A stretch of 64,000 bases of DNA, from NCBI RefSeq assembly GCF_007293315.1, contig NZ_VLXZ01000003.1, positions 310,001 to 374,000 on the forward strand, in the 5' to 3' direction. Positions 1 to 8,095 of this stretch are shown here, piece after piece. The stretch is from Alkalicoccobacillus porphyridii. GTDB taxonomy: Bacteria; Bacillota; Bacilli; Bacillales; Bacillaceae_D. Under the pieces are notes generated by a model. It was not told the DNA's origin. It ran no database searches and saw only the letters and a list, made by a program, of their open reading frames with translations. Every line of letters starts with the position of its first letter. Within the stretch, counting starts at the first letter, position 1. The position numbers were made by a program, and so were the translations under genes.

Positions 1-1
1 C

Positions 2-1369
2 CTGCCCGTTTTATTTCTAACAGGTGCCGTACCGGTGAATACCGTTGGCCTAAATGCATCACAAGAATTAGATGCTGAGCCAATCTTTCGTCCCGTCACC
101 AAATATAGTGTAACGGTAAATGAAGCTAAGGACGTTTTGCCGGAACTAGCAAAAGCCGTTGAGATAGCGATATCAGGCGTGCCCGGTCCTGTTCATGTCG
201 CTATTCCGATTGATGTACAGCATGGTGTGGTGGATGTCGTCAATATGCCTGCACCACCTGTCAGAGAGCAGATGGTTCCCGACCTTGAAAAGATTAAACA
301 GGTAGCTGATGCACTTGTCACTCGAAAAAGCGGATATCTCTTTGTTGGTCAAGGCGTGCGCAACTCCGTGGAGCAGTTACTAGAGCTTGCCGAAATGCTT
401 AAGTGGCCGATTATCACAACCCCTCAAGCAAAAGGCTATATCCCAGATGACCATCCCCTTCTAGTTGGCGTGTATGGCTTCGCCGGTCATGAAGCCGCGT
501 CCCAACTCATTGCAGGAGGCGAAGGTGAGATTCTATTTATAGTCGGATCGAGTCTTGGTGAAACGGCAACCAATAACTATAACGTGAAGCTTGCAGAAAA
601 CCGTTTTACCGTGCAACTGGATTTTGACGAGACTGTTTTTAATCGTAAATACAAAACAGACCTGCCCGTACTCGGAGATATTAATCTGAGTCTATTATTC
701 TTAATTGAAGAATTGAGAACAAGAGGCCTAACACGAACCGAGCTTGGCGAGAAAGAAAAAACGACTGATACTGAAGATGTAGCAGAGTACAACACAAAGA
801 ATGTGCTCTTGAACCTACAGCAGTACCTGCCTGCCTCCACTCGTTATACGATTGATATTGGTGAGTTCATGGCCTACGTCATTCATCATATGAAGGTAGT
901 CGACTCAGACACCTATGGCATCAATGTACACTTCGGCGCCATGGGAAGCGGAATTGGCTCAGCAATCGGCTCCAAGCTCGCCGAACCAGATCGCCCAGTT
1001 GCTTGCATCACCGGGGATGGCTGCTTCTTCATGCACGGGATGGAGATTCTAACTGCTAAGGAATACAACCTACCGATCCTTTTTGTTGTTATGAACAACG
1101 CGCGCCTCGGCATGGTATACCATGGACACTCGCTGCAATTTAAACGTACGCACCCAACCTTTGAACAGCAGCAAATCAACATCAGCGCCATGGCCGCCTC
1201 GATGAACATTCCAACCGTTCGCGTCTCTGATATGTCCGACCTTACTCAGAACGTGGTTGATCAACTAACAAACCTCGACGGCCCCGCCGTTCTCGAAGTC
1301 GCATTGATTGATCAAAACACACCCCCAATGGGAGATCGCGTAAAGTTCCTATCATCGTTCGGTAAATAG
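2..1369 (+). CDS. Thiamine-diphosphate enzyme, acetolactate synthase-like (5' partial)
   Basis: C-terminal ~455 residues of a TPP-dependent enzyme of the acetolactate synthase / benzoylformate decarboxylase superfamily. The frame stays open to the window edge, so the pyrimidine-binding domain with the catalytic Glu lies outside; the GTG at 35 is probably only an internal Val. Seen: a middle TPP_M-type domain, then the PP domain with the Mg-TPP motif starting GDGCFFMHG at about codon 337 and ending in NN near codon 364. The substrate cannot be read from this. A second member with a very similar GDGC-F-MHG segment lies at 56247-57881. A strong terminator follows directly. Confidence 0.85.
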   Translation: MPVLFLTGAVPVNTVGLNASQELDAEPIFRPVTKYSVTVNEAKDVLPELAKAVEIAISGVPGPVHVAIPIDVQHGVVDVVNMPAPPVREQMVPDLEKIKQVADALVTRKSGYLFVGQGVRNSVEQLLELAEMLKWPIITTPQAKGYIPDDHPLLVGVYGFAGHEAASQLIAGGEGEILFIVGSSLGETATNNYNVKLAENRFTVQLDFDETVFNRKYKTDLPVLGDINLSLLFLIEELRTRGLTRTELGEKEKTTDTEDVAEYNTKNVLLNLQQYLPASTRYTIDIGEFMAYVIHHMKVVDSDTYGINVHFGAMGSGIGSAIGSKLAEPDRPVACITGDGCFFMHGMEILTAKEYNLPILFVVMNNARLGMVYHGHSLQFKRTHPTFEQQQINISAMAASMNIPTVRVSDMSDLTQNVVDQLTNLDGPAVLEVALIDQNTPPMGDRVKFLSSFGK

Positions 1370-1376
1370 ATTATGA

Positions 1377-1427
1377 AAAAGGGGGAGATCGGCATGTTAC
1401 GTTGCCTGTCTCCCCTTTTATTTTTTG
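1377..1427 (+). terminator. Rho-independent terminator after TPP enzyme
   Basis: Stem AAAGGGGGAGA / TCTCCCCTTT with an inner GGCA/TGCC pairing in the loop, followed by TTTATTTTTT. It starts 8 bases after the stop codon of the upstream gene. Confidence 0.85.
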
Positions 1428-1443
1428 GCAGTGGGGTTGGGGG

Positions 1444-1846
1444 TTCTTGCTATTTGTGGTGGGGCTCTTGGTATTTTCAGCTTTGCTCTTGGTATCAGGG
1501 CTCGCCTCTTGCTACATGCGGGGCTCCTCTTGGTATTTTCAACTTTGATCTTGGTAACAGGTCTTCGCTCTTGCTACTTGCGGCGCTTCTCTTGGTATTT
1601 TCAGCTTTGCTCTTGGTAACAGGTCTTCGCTCTTGCTACATGCGGCGCTCCTCTTGGTATTTTCAGCTTTGCTCTTGGTATCAGGTCTTCGCTCTTGCTA
1701 CTTGCGGCGCTTCTCTTGGTATTTTCAGCTTTGCTCTTGGTATCAGGTCTTCGCTCTTGCTACTTGCGCAACTCTTCTTGATAAAATCAGCCTCGCTCTT
1801 GGTAACTGGCCTCGCCTCTTGCTACATGCGCAGCTCTTCTTGCTAA
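1444..1846 (+). repeat. 62-bp tandem repeat, about 6.5 copies
   Basis: The landmark GTATTTTCAG recurs at 1471, 1533 (GTATTTTCAA), 1595, 1657 and 1719, always 62 bases apart, with a diverged copy at about 1780. Each unit also holds GCTCTTGGTA and CTTGCTAC(A/T)TGCGG. The period is not a multiple of three, so every unit is read in a new phase, yet all three forward phases lack stops. This yields long open frames of L/S/C-rich translation that I do not consider genes. The array lies between the terminator at 1377 and a convergent gene. Its core ACATGCGGCG recurs in the 41-bp repeat at 12697. Confidence 0.9.
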
Positions 1847-1889
1847 AAAAAGTATTCCTCATTATAAAATTTAATCGACTTCCCTACAT

Positions 1890-2489
1890 TTATAAATGGG
1901 AATACGCTCCGCGAATTACTTGAACAACCGCGCCAATAGTTTGGCCTTTGAAAGCATCTTGTACAGCTTCACCTGTAGGGCTCACGTAATAGCAACCACC
2001 CGTCTCCTCATTGTACGAGTAGCCTAAGTCTGTGAGGGCATCTTTCAATTCTTCAGGAATGGTGGATGCACCTGTTTGTTCTATAAAATATGACGTTGGG
2101 TATATCTTTACATCCAGATCACCTGGGCCGGTCCATACCACAAAAAGGTCGGTTTCATTTTGAATGACCCACTGATCCTTTGAAAATAGCGAAATTTTCG
2201 CCCCGTCTAAAGCAGAAATCGCATCTAGATTTACACCAAACATTTCATTAATAAATTGGCGGATTTCTGGTCCCGTAAGCTCTCCATCGTGTTGAGCGAG
2301 GCGAGTGGCGATGGCCTCTTCAGCTGTTGTACCTGGAGGAAATACGGCCCCAGAAGATTCAGTAGATACAATCGGAAGCTCGTTTAGGTTGATGGTGTAG
2401 ACGGATTGAACGATGGATACAATACTGGCTGTGGTGATAGATGTGCTTAAATTATGTAGCTGGTTGTCCATAGATTGTGCTTTATTCAT
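1890..2489 (-). CDS. Hypothetical protein, 199 aa
   Basis: Not recognised. A soluble, mildly acidic protein with no signal peptide or membrane segment, starting MNKAQSMDNQ. The middle (about residues 55-85) contains a run rich in A, E, I and T followed by a predicted helical segment with FINEMFGVN. The C-terminal part has YNEETGGCYYVSPTG and ends with a V/I-rich stretch. I chose the ATG at 2489 because GGAGG sits 8 bases upstream; a TTG seven codons earlier lies before that ribosome site. The gene faces the 62-bp tandem repeat at its 3' end and seems to be a single-gene unit. Confidence 0.75.
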   Translation of the reverse strand: MNKAQSMDNQLHNLSTSITTASIVSIVQSVYTINLNELPIVSTESSGAVFPPGTTAEEAIATRLAQHDGELTGPEIRQFINEMFGVNLDAISALDGAKISLFSKDQWVIQNETDLFVVWTGPGDLDVKIYPTSYFIEQTGASTIPEELKDALTDLGYSYNEETGGCYYVSPTGEAVQDAFKGQTIGAVVQVIRGAYSHL

Positions 2490-2596
2490 GTAGGTGGCCT
2501 CCGACAACAAATTGTATTTTTTTTTAGTTTATCATGTTGTACTCTTTTTTTATCAATATAGCTTGCCATTCTACCTGTTCCACCTAATAAAAGCTC

Positions 2597-2631
2597 AAAA
2601 AAAGATGACTTTGGCTCATTCCAAGTCATCT
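2597..2631 (-). terminator. Terminator of the 2641-3486 lipoprotein gene
   Basis: Read on the minus strand: AGATGACTTGG, a short loop, CCAAAGTCATCT, then a run of seven T. One base bulges in the stem. Confidence 0.8.
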
Positions 2632-2640
2632 ATCTCTAGC

Positions 2641-3486
2641 TTATTCTTCAAAGGTATCTTCAAGCTCGCCATCAACAACCTCAACACCTTCTGGGGCTTG
2701 AAATAGCGATTCATCAAACTCTGGATTTACTTCATACTCCACTACTTCAATTGTGCTATCTGTATCTCCTGCAGCATTCTCTGTATCAGCCACAGTGGAA
2801 TGTTCTGTTTTAATTTCAAAATAGGTTTCTTGATCAAACCAATAACTGGTTACTTCCCCATCCAACGTGGCTTCAATCTGATAGGTAAGATAGCCATTTA
2901 TTTCTTCCTCACCAACGTACGCCAATTCTGCCTCTTCTAGTAAGCTCTGATATTCACTCGCCCATATCGTCATGTCCTCTTGGTCGGCACTCGCTCCCGT
3001 TTCGAAACGAACAGCCTGATCATCGCCTTCATCGTAGGTAATCGTATAGTTGGGATCATCTAAGTCACTAAATTGAATGTTTGTTTGTTGCTCAGCAGCA
3101 AAATCTTCGCCTTCCTCTTCCCCGTCTACGAAGCTTTCTAACTCAAGCCGAGTGAACAAGGCTCCATCCTCAATGAAGTTCCATTGGGTTTCTTTTGTAC
3201 TCATAGAAATACTGCCTTCTGGAACATTCTCTTGTTCACCATCTAATTCGACATCACTCTCTCCATCCACTACTATGTATAGGCCTGTGAGATCGTCATA
3301 GAAAGCGATCGCCTCGTTTAAAATATCTTCAGGCGAAGGAGTGTCCGCATCTAATTCATTTTGATCAGAATCATTTTGTTCCACTTCTCCGTTTGCTGCG
3401 CCAAATTCCTCCTCGCCCTGCTCCTCTTCTACACAGGCACTTAAAAACACTAAACCTGTAAGGGCACAAACCAATAATTTCTTCAT
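2641..3486 (-). CDS. Secreted acidic lipoprotein, LolA-like / DUF6612-type (tentative)
   Basis: 281-residue lipoprotein. Signal peptide MKKLLVCALTGLVFLSAC with lipobox LSAC, Cys at 18, then a very acidic low-complexity linker (about residues 19-52) rich in E, D, Q and N. The remaining ~230 residues look like a beta-sheet domain with repeated acidic YxI strands and a late YQIEATLDGEVTSYW stretch, similar in layout to LolA-like and DUF6612 lipoproteins; this assignment is tentative. GTG and other starts upstream are rejected because GAGGGGAA lies just before the ATG at 3486. The strong acidity is typical of extracellular proteins in alkaliphiles or halophiles. Confidence 0.8.
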   Translation of the reverse strand: MKKLLVCALTGLVFLSACVEEEQGEEEFGAANGEVEQNDSDQNELDADTPSPEDILNEAIAFYDDLTGLYIVVDGESDVELDGEQENVPEGSISMSTKETQWNFIEDGALFTRLELESFVDGEEEGEDFAAEQQTNIQFSDLDDPNYTITYDEGDDQAVRFETGASADQEDMTIWASEYQSLLEEAELAYVGEEEINGYLTYQIEATLDGEVTSYWFDQETYFEIKTEHSTVADTENAAGDTDSTIEVVEYEVNPEFDESLFQAPEGVEVVDGELEDTFEE

Positions 3487-3608
3487 ACACTCATTCCCCT
3501 CTAGATGATTATGGCTGTTTACCTCCTTATTCACCACATCCGCCTCATTAAAACTTTATTCTTTTTACCGATCTTCCCTTCTTTGCTGACTTGTCTACTA
3601 ATTCCACA

Positions 3609-3639
3609 CAAAAAACCCACAGCTTCTCAAAAGCGTGGG
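3609..3639 (-). terminator. Terminator of the DUF3243 gene
   Basis: Minus strand: CCCACGCTTT, loop, AAGCTGTGGG followed by six T. Placed 15 bases beyond the stop codon at 3655. Confidence 0.8.
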
Positions 3640-3654
3640 CTCCAACTGACTCAC

Positions 3655-3966
3655 TTATCCTTCTTTTCTTGCAAGTTTCACGAGAACATGGGCCAAATGA
3701 TGCTTCTCATCATCGTCACTGACTTTCCATAATTCTTGGAGAAGCTTTTCTTCAGTATTTTTAGGGTCTTCATGGTTTTTCAGATACTCAGCCACCCGTT
3801 CTGCCCCTTTAGCCAACTGATTTTCGCTTAGACCGAGTTTTTCACCTTTATTTATCTTATCGCTTAAATAATTTTGGAACTCATCAAAACTATTTAAAAT
3901 GTCTTGTTTCTGATCTGAAGACATATTTTCGAGTTGTTCTTCGGCTTGTTTCTTTGGATCTGCCAC
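3655..3966 (-). CDS. DUF3243 family protein (YmfJ-like)
   Basis: 103-residue protein with the DUF3243 core: FDEFQNYLSDKINKGEKLG, then DPKNTEEKLLQELWKVSDDD, then HHLAHVLVKLARKEG. B. subtilis YmfJ is the closest relative I recall; here an N-terminal extension of about 25 charged residues precedes the domain. All-helical and cytosolic; the biochemical role of the family is not known to me. Start is GTG at 3966, with AGGAGGG six bases upstream. The upstream sequence holds GTTTAG, 13 bases, GGGGAA, a weak sigma-B-like match, and the divergent neighbour has a perfect sigma-B promoter, so both may belong to the general stress response. Confidence 0.85.
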   Translation of the reverse strand: MADPKKQAEEQLENMSSDQKQDILNSFDEFQNYLSDKINKGEKLGLSENQLAKGAERVAEYLKNHEDPKNTEEKLLQELWKVSDDDEKHHLAHVLVKLARKEG

Positions 3967-4103
3967 AATAATCCCTCCTAAATTTGGTTCTACTGTATCG
4001 CTTCCCCCTCTAAGAATGCCCTAAACAATTAGAGTGACATTCGTATAAATTTTCTGAAGAAAACCTTCCCGCTCTTTTATAAATGAAGTAGTAACCTTTA
4101 TCC

Positions 4104-4128
4104 GTTTAATCCTATTAACTCAGGGTAT
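4104..4128 (+). promoter_or_regulatory. Consensus sigma-B promoter
   Basis: GTTTAA at 4104-4109, a 13-base spacer, then GGGTAT at 4123-4128. Both hexamers match the B. subtilis general stress sigma factor consensus exactly. The start codon of the Rieske oxidoreductase follows 45 bases downstream. Confidence 0.8.
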
Positions 4129-4172
4129 AGCGAGAATAGACAGGATATTCTACCATTTGTAGGAGGCTAAAC

Positions 4173-5705
4173 ATGAGAGCAAATCAAATCCCCCGCTCCC
4201 CGGACTCTATATGGCTTACTGAAGCGAGCCAATCTACTTTTCCTAAGCTCGAGCAGGATCTTGAAGTTGATGTTGCAATAATTGGAGCCGGGACGACTGG
4301 GGTAACGGCTGCTTATCTATTAAGTCAGGCCGGTCTCGGCGTAGCTCTTATCGAAGCCAATCACGTCCTACATGGAACAACTGGCTATACGACGGCTAAG
4401 ATCTCCTCCCAGCATGGAGCACTTTATCATAAATTAATCAAACAAGCAGGAGAAGAGAAGGCAAGATTATATTACGAGGCTAATGAGAATGCCTTAAATT
4501 TTATTAGAGAACTAGTAGAAAAAGAAAACATAGACGCAGAGCTAGAGACAAAGGATGCCTTTATTTATGCGACGAGTGAATCTTATGTTGAAAAAATCAA
4601 AAATGAAGCTGACGCATATCAACAATTAGGCATTAAAGGGATATTAGAAGAAGGCGATGTTGGATTGCCCTTTGACGTGTTGAAATCCCTCCGTCTTCCC
4701 AACCAAGCGCAGTTCCATCCTGTAAAGTTTTTTGGAGGCTTGGTTCCATCCATCTTAAAAAACGGTGGGCAGATCTATGAAGGGACTCGTATTGAGACGG
4801 TTAAAGGGAAGAGGAATCCCACTGCCATAACAACGGATGGGTATACCATAAAGAGCAAGCATTGCATCGTCAGCTCACATTTCCCACTTAATGATAAAAC
4901 AGGACTCTACTTCACTCGTCTACATGCCCAGAGATCTTATTGTTTGGCCGTAGAGCCCAAATCAGACCTGCCAGATGGTATGTCATTGAACATCGAACCA
5001 AATGGTACTTCCCTACGGTCGGCAACAGGACCGAGTGGTGAGCCTCTACTGTTAATTGGGGGAGCTGGTCACACTGCTGGAAAAATAGAAGACAGCAGCT
5101 TTCAATCCTACGAGCAACTTAAACAGTTTGGTGAAAAGTGGTTTGGGGTTGAGGACATTCCCTATCGTTGGTCTTCTCAAGATTTAATCACACTAGACTC
5201 CATCCCTTACATCGGTCAAAATGTCGCCGGGGAAGACCATATCTATGTCGCCACAGGCTTTGGCAAATGGGGAATGACGAACGGGGTAGCCGCAGCGCTT
5301 CTGATACGCGATCTGATTCTTGATCAAGATAACCAGTACACCACTTTATATGATCCACTGCGAACCAAATTAAAGAAAACAAGCATCGCTAGTTTTGTAC
5401 AAGAAAATACCGATGTCACCAAGGAGTTCGTTAAAGGTAAGGTGCAAAAAAGAGATAAGGAGCTAGAGGATTTAGAGAACAATAAAGGGGCGGTAATTAA
5501 ATATAACGGGAAACAAACTGGCGCGTACAAAGACGAGCAGGGGAACGCCCACCTTCTCAATATCACCTGTACTCATATGGGCTGTACCCTAAATTGGAAT
5601 GATGCCGAACGTTCATGGGACTGTCCGTGTCATGGAGGTAGATTTTCTTATACAGGAGAGGTGTTGGAAGGCCTTCCAACAAAGCCGTTGGATCGAGTAA
5701 AGTAA
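4173..5705 (+). CDS. yhfW: FAD-dependent oxidoreductase with C-terminal Rieske [2Fe-2S] domain
   Basis: 510 residues, the length and layout of B. subtilis YhfW. Residues ~27-60 form an FAD-binding Rossmann fold (DVAIIGAGTTGVTAAYLL ... IEAN); the middle is a DAO-type oxidoreductase fold; near residues 375-390 a second FAD contact (YVATGFGKWGMTNG). The last ~100 residues are a Rieske domain with CTHMGC at about 467-472 and CPCHGG at about 487-492, giving the two Cys and two His that bind the 2Fe-2S cluster. Substrate unknown. ATG at 4173 is preceded by TAGGAGG. Expected to be induced by stress through the sigma-B promoter at 4104. Single-gene unit with its own terminator. Confidence 0.9.
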   Translation: MRANQIPRSPDSIWLTEASQSTFPKLEQDLEVDVAIIGAGTTGVTAAYLLSQAGLGVALIEANHVLHGTTGYTTAKISSQHGALYHKLIKQAGEEKARLYYEANENALNFIRELVEKENIDAELETKDAFIYATSESYVEKIKNEADAYQQLGIKGILEEGDVGLPFDVLKSLRLPNQAQFHPVKFFGGLVPSILKNGGQIYEGTRIETVKGKRNPTAITTDGYTIKSKHCIVSSHFPLNDKTGLYFTRLHAQRSYCLAVEPKSDLPDGMSLNIEPNGTSLRSATGPSGEPLLLIGGAGHTAGKIEDSSFQSYEQLKQFGEKWFGVEDIPYRWSSQDLITLDSIPYIGQNVAGEDHIYVATGFGKWGMTNGVAAALLIRDLILDQDNQYTTLYDPLRTKLKKTSIASFVQENTDVTKEFVKGKVQKRDKELEDLENNKGAVIKYNGKQTGAYKDEQGNAHLLNITCTHMGCTLNWNDAERSWDCPCHGGRFSYTGEVLEGLPTKPLDRVK

Positions 5706-5735
5706 AAAAGCAGCTGATACTCGCTGCTTTTTTTA
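5706..5735 (+). terminator. Terminator of the Rieske oxidoreductase gene
   Basis: Stem AGCAGC / GCTGCT with flanking A-run and T-run, starting right behind the TAA stop. Confidence 0.85.
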
Positions 5736-5800
5736 TACTTTTCTTCAATCCTGATGTAAAATAAAAACATCATATCTGAAGTAGGAAAGGACGTACACTC

Positions 5801-6781
5801 ATGACGAAAAAACCCGCTGAAATCAGCAAAGATGGTTCTTTTAAGCGTCAAACCAATCAATTCACCACCCCATTTGGAAATAATTCAAATGAACTACCAA
5901 TCGAAGCAGGACGGTACCGACTCATTTGGTCAGCTGCCTGCCCGTGGGCGCATCGCGCAGTGATTGTCCGCAGGATTCTTGGCTTGGAGGATGCCATTAG
6001 CTTAGGAACGGTTAGTCCGACGCGTCCAAGACTAGATCGGGTGGACTGGGAGTTTTCGTTAGATTCAGAAGGAGTCGATCCTGTTCTGGGTGCTCAGTAT
6101 ATGAGTGAACTTTACCAAAATACAGATTCAGACTATTCCGGTCGTCCAACGGTGCCTGCGATGGTTGAGGTTGAGTCCAAAAAAGTTGTGAACAATGACT
6201 ACTTTACACTCACTAATTCCTTTGAAACTGTTTGGAAGCCTCACCACAAAAAAGAGGCACCGGACTTATATCCAGAGCATCTTCGCGAAGATATTGACTC
6301 GTTAAATGAAGTCATCTTTCACGAGATTAATAACGGGGTTTATAAATGCGGATTTGCCCGCTCTCAGGAATCATATGAGACCGCCTACGAGACGTTATTT
6401 GCACGGTTGGACGACTTTGAACAGCGACTCTCCACCCAACGATTTTTGCATGGTGACTTTATCACGGATTCTGATGTCCGTTTGTATTCAACCCTTGTTC
6501 GTTTTGATGCAGCTTACTACACGGCCTTCAACACGAACCGAAATCTAATTCGTGAATACGAGCACATGTGGGGGTATGTGCGTGATCTCTATCAAACAGC
6601 TGGCTTTGGTGACACAACTGACTTTGATGCCATCAAACGGCACTATCACTTATCGATCACCATCTCACCAGACAAAGCAGAGCCAACCATTTTGCCAAAA
6701 GGTCCGGACGTAGCTGTTTGGGATTCCGCACATCACCGCGAAGAGTTAAGCGGAAAAAAAGAAATGTTTTTCTACTCTTAA
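5801..6781 (+). CDS. Xi-class glutathione S-transferase-like protein (glutathionyl-hydroquinone reductase family)
   Basis: 326 residues, typical of the ECM4/YqjG (xi-class GST) family. Residues ~40-55 contain SAACPWAHRAVIV, with the family's CPWA redox Cys at about residue 47; residues ~110-125 contain DYSGRPTVPAMVE, the thioredoxin-fold cis-Pro region; the C-terminal all-helical GST domain includes FLHGDFITDSDVRLY and the RFDAAYYTAF segment. The family reduces glutathionyl-hydroquinones, but Bacillaceae usually make bacillithiol rather than glutathione, so the natural thiol partner here is open. It starts 95 bases after the Rieske gene and may be co-transcribed with the acetyltransferase 12 bases downstream. 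Confidence 0.85.
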   Translation: MTKKPAEISKDGSFKRQTNQFTTPFGNNSNELPIEAGRYRLIWSAACPWAHRAVIVRRILGLEDAISLGTVSPTRPRLDRVDWEFSLDSEGVDPVLGAQYMSELYQNTDSDYSGRPTVPAMVEVESKKVVNNDYFTLTNSFETVWKPHHKKEAPDLYPEHLREDIDSLNEVIFHEINNGVYKCGFARSQESYETAYETLFARLDDFEQRLSTQRFLHGDFITDSDVRLYSTLVRFDAAYYTAFNTNRNLIREYEHMWGYVRDLYQTAGFGDTTDFDAIKRHYHLSITISPDKAEPTILPKGPDVAVWDSAHHREELSGKKEMFFYS

Positions 6782-6793
6782 ATAGATGGGCAG

Positions 6794-7327
6794 ATGATAA
6801 CAATGAACAACCTACACATTCAGGATGCAACAAAAGAGATGTATCCTGCCATAAAAACACAACGCATTGAAGCCTATCGCATCTATAAGGACAAGCTTCC
6901 TGTGGACCACTGGAAGGCTCTAGAGCAAACCCTCTCCTCAGATGCCGATGAGCAAGAGGGTGTGGAGCTAATGGTCGCCATTCTTAATGAAAAAATAGTT
7001 GGCAGCGTGGTCCTTTTTCCAGCCAAGACCACCGCCTATGAATTCATTGACGAGCTCGACTATCCGGAAATCCGTATGCTTGCGGTCGCCAAAGAAGCAC
7101 AGGGTAAGGGTGTTGCCTCTGCCCTAGTGAAGGAATGTATCAAGCGCACTCACGCAAAAGACCTACCAGCTATCGGCCTGCACACCGGAGAGTTTATGAC
7201 CGATGCCATTCGCCTCTATGAAGGGTTCGGGTTTCAGCGATTGCCTGAGTTTGACTTCGAGCCGGCAGATGATGGCATTGTAGTGAGAGCATATCATTTA
7301 GAGTTAGCGGAAAGAGCCTCTGTGTAA
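6794..7327 (+). CDS. GNAT family N-acetyltransferase
   Basis: 177 residues with the GNAT acetyl-CoA fold: beta-4 IRMLAVAKEAQGKGVASALV at about residues 95-114 carries the Q/R-x-x-G-x-G/A-like pyrophosphate loop (AQGKGVA), and residues ~140-150 give AIRLYEGFGFQ, the usual beta-5/alpha-4 motif. The acceptor is unknown. It follows the GST-like gene by 12 bases, suggesting one transcript. No clear ribosome site precedes the ATG at 6794; an ATG three codons later is an equal choice. Confidence 0.85.
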   Translation: MITMNNLHIQDATKEMYPAIKTQRIEAYRIYKDKLPVDHWKALEQTLSSDADEQEGVELMVAILNEKIVGSVVLFPAKTTAYEFIDELDYPEIRMLAVAKEAQGKGVASALVKECIKRTHAKDLPAIGLHTGEFMTDAIRLYEGFGFQRLPEFDFEPADDGIVVRAYHLELAERASV

Positions 7328-7357
7328 ATTACGCAAAGGCTCTTCTTACTTTTTCTG
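7312..7357 (+). terminator. Terminator after GNAT gene
   Basis: AAGAGCC at 7312-7318 pairs with GGCTCTT at 7338-7344; the tail is T-rich but interrupted. The left arm lies inside the last codons of the acetyltransferase. Confidence 0.6.
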
Positions 7358-7369
7358 ATGCATATAGCG

Positions 7370-7924
7370 TCAGCCAACGACTTCATTCCTTGAAAGGATC
7401 GTAAAAAGATGTTCTGCAATGTCTTCACTTGAATACTCTAGTGAATTCTTGATCCACCATTCAATCACCCCAATAACGGCCACGGTCCAAAATTGAGCAA
7501 AAATCTCTCGATCCATCCCTTGGTTGATTCCCTCCAACTTCACTTCAATGAACATATTCTCTTTTAAAAGGGTTAATAATTTTTCTCTGAATGTTTCTAC
7601 ACCCTTAGTTTCTAACAACATGATAAAAATATCAGAATTACTCTTAATATATTCTAATGTCTGTAAAAGCAATGCTTGCTGACCAGCTTCATGAAGACTG
7701 CTTTGATTAGGGGTACATGATTCAATCAATTTATTTAATTCTGCATCCATACATTTGTGCAAAATATGGTATTTATCTTCATAGTTTAAATAAATCGTTC
7801 CCCGACTCACATCTGCTTCTTCAGCAATCTCATGAATGGTGATGTCTTCAAAGCTTTTTTGGTTCATTAACTTTATTAGGGATGCTTCTATAGCTCTTTG
7901 TGATTTCTTTATTCTTCTATCCAC
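7370..7924 (-). CDS. TetR/AcrR family transcriptional repressor
   Basis: 184 residues. N-terminal TetR HTH: IEASLIKLMNQKSFEDITIH followed by EIAEEADVSRGTIYLNYEDK, where the recognition helix is VSRGTIYLNYEDKYHIL at about residues 39-55. The C-terminal ligand domain is alpha-helical. GTG start at 7924 is fixed by an in-frame stop just upstream and by AAGGTG seven bases before it. It is divergent from the ketopantoate reductase-like gene, with two adjacent 18-bp palindromes between them, so it very likely represses that gene and perhaps itself. Confidence 0.9.
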   Translation of the reverse strand: MDRRIKKSQRAIEASLIKLMNQKSFEDITIHEIAEEADVSRGTIYLNYEDKYHILHKCMDAELNKLIESCTPNQSSLHEAGQQALLLQTLEYIKSNSDIFIMLLETKGVETFREKLLTLLKENMFIEVKLEGINQGMDREIFAQFWTVAVIGVIEWWIKNSLEYSSEDIAEHLFTILSRNEVVG

Positions 7925-8009
7925 TCGTCTTCACCTTCATTATTTTTATTTTCAATGAACAATGTCACTGATTCTGTTCAGTAATGTACAGTAAAGCAAT
8001 TATTAACCA

Positions 8010-8071
8010 TTGATATAGCCAATTGTATCACGAATAATAAACATATGTTTATTAATAAACATATGTTCATT
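8010..8071 (+). promoter_or_regulatory. Promoter with two adjacent TetR-type palindromic operators
   Basis: Sigma-A promoter: TTGATA at 8010-8015, 17-base spacer, AATAAT at 8033-8038. AATAAACATATGTTTATT at 8036-8053 is a perfect 18-bp palindrome and overlaps the -10 box. It is followed without gap by AATAAACATATGTTCATT at 8054-8071, the same site with one change. The start codon of the regulated gene is at 8096. Confidence 0.85.
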
Positions 8072-8095
8072 AAAATTGGAGAGGTTGGAGTATAT

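Noticed and set aside
1373-1923. Three overlapping open frames of 64-157 codons
   Set aside because: They are created by the stop-free 62-bp repeat read in different phases; no ribosome sites fit and the translations are biased to L, S, C and W.
5801-6781. True glutathione-dependent activity
   Set aside because: The fold is clear, but Bacillaceae normally lack glutathione; I only name the family.
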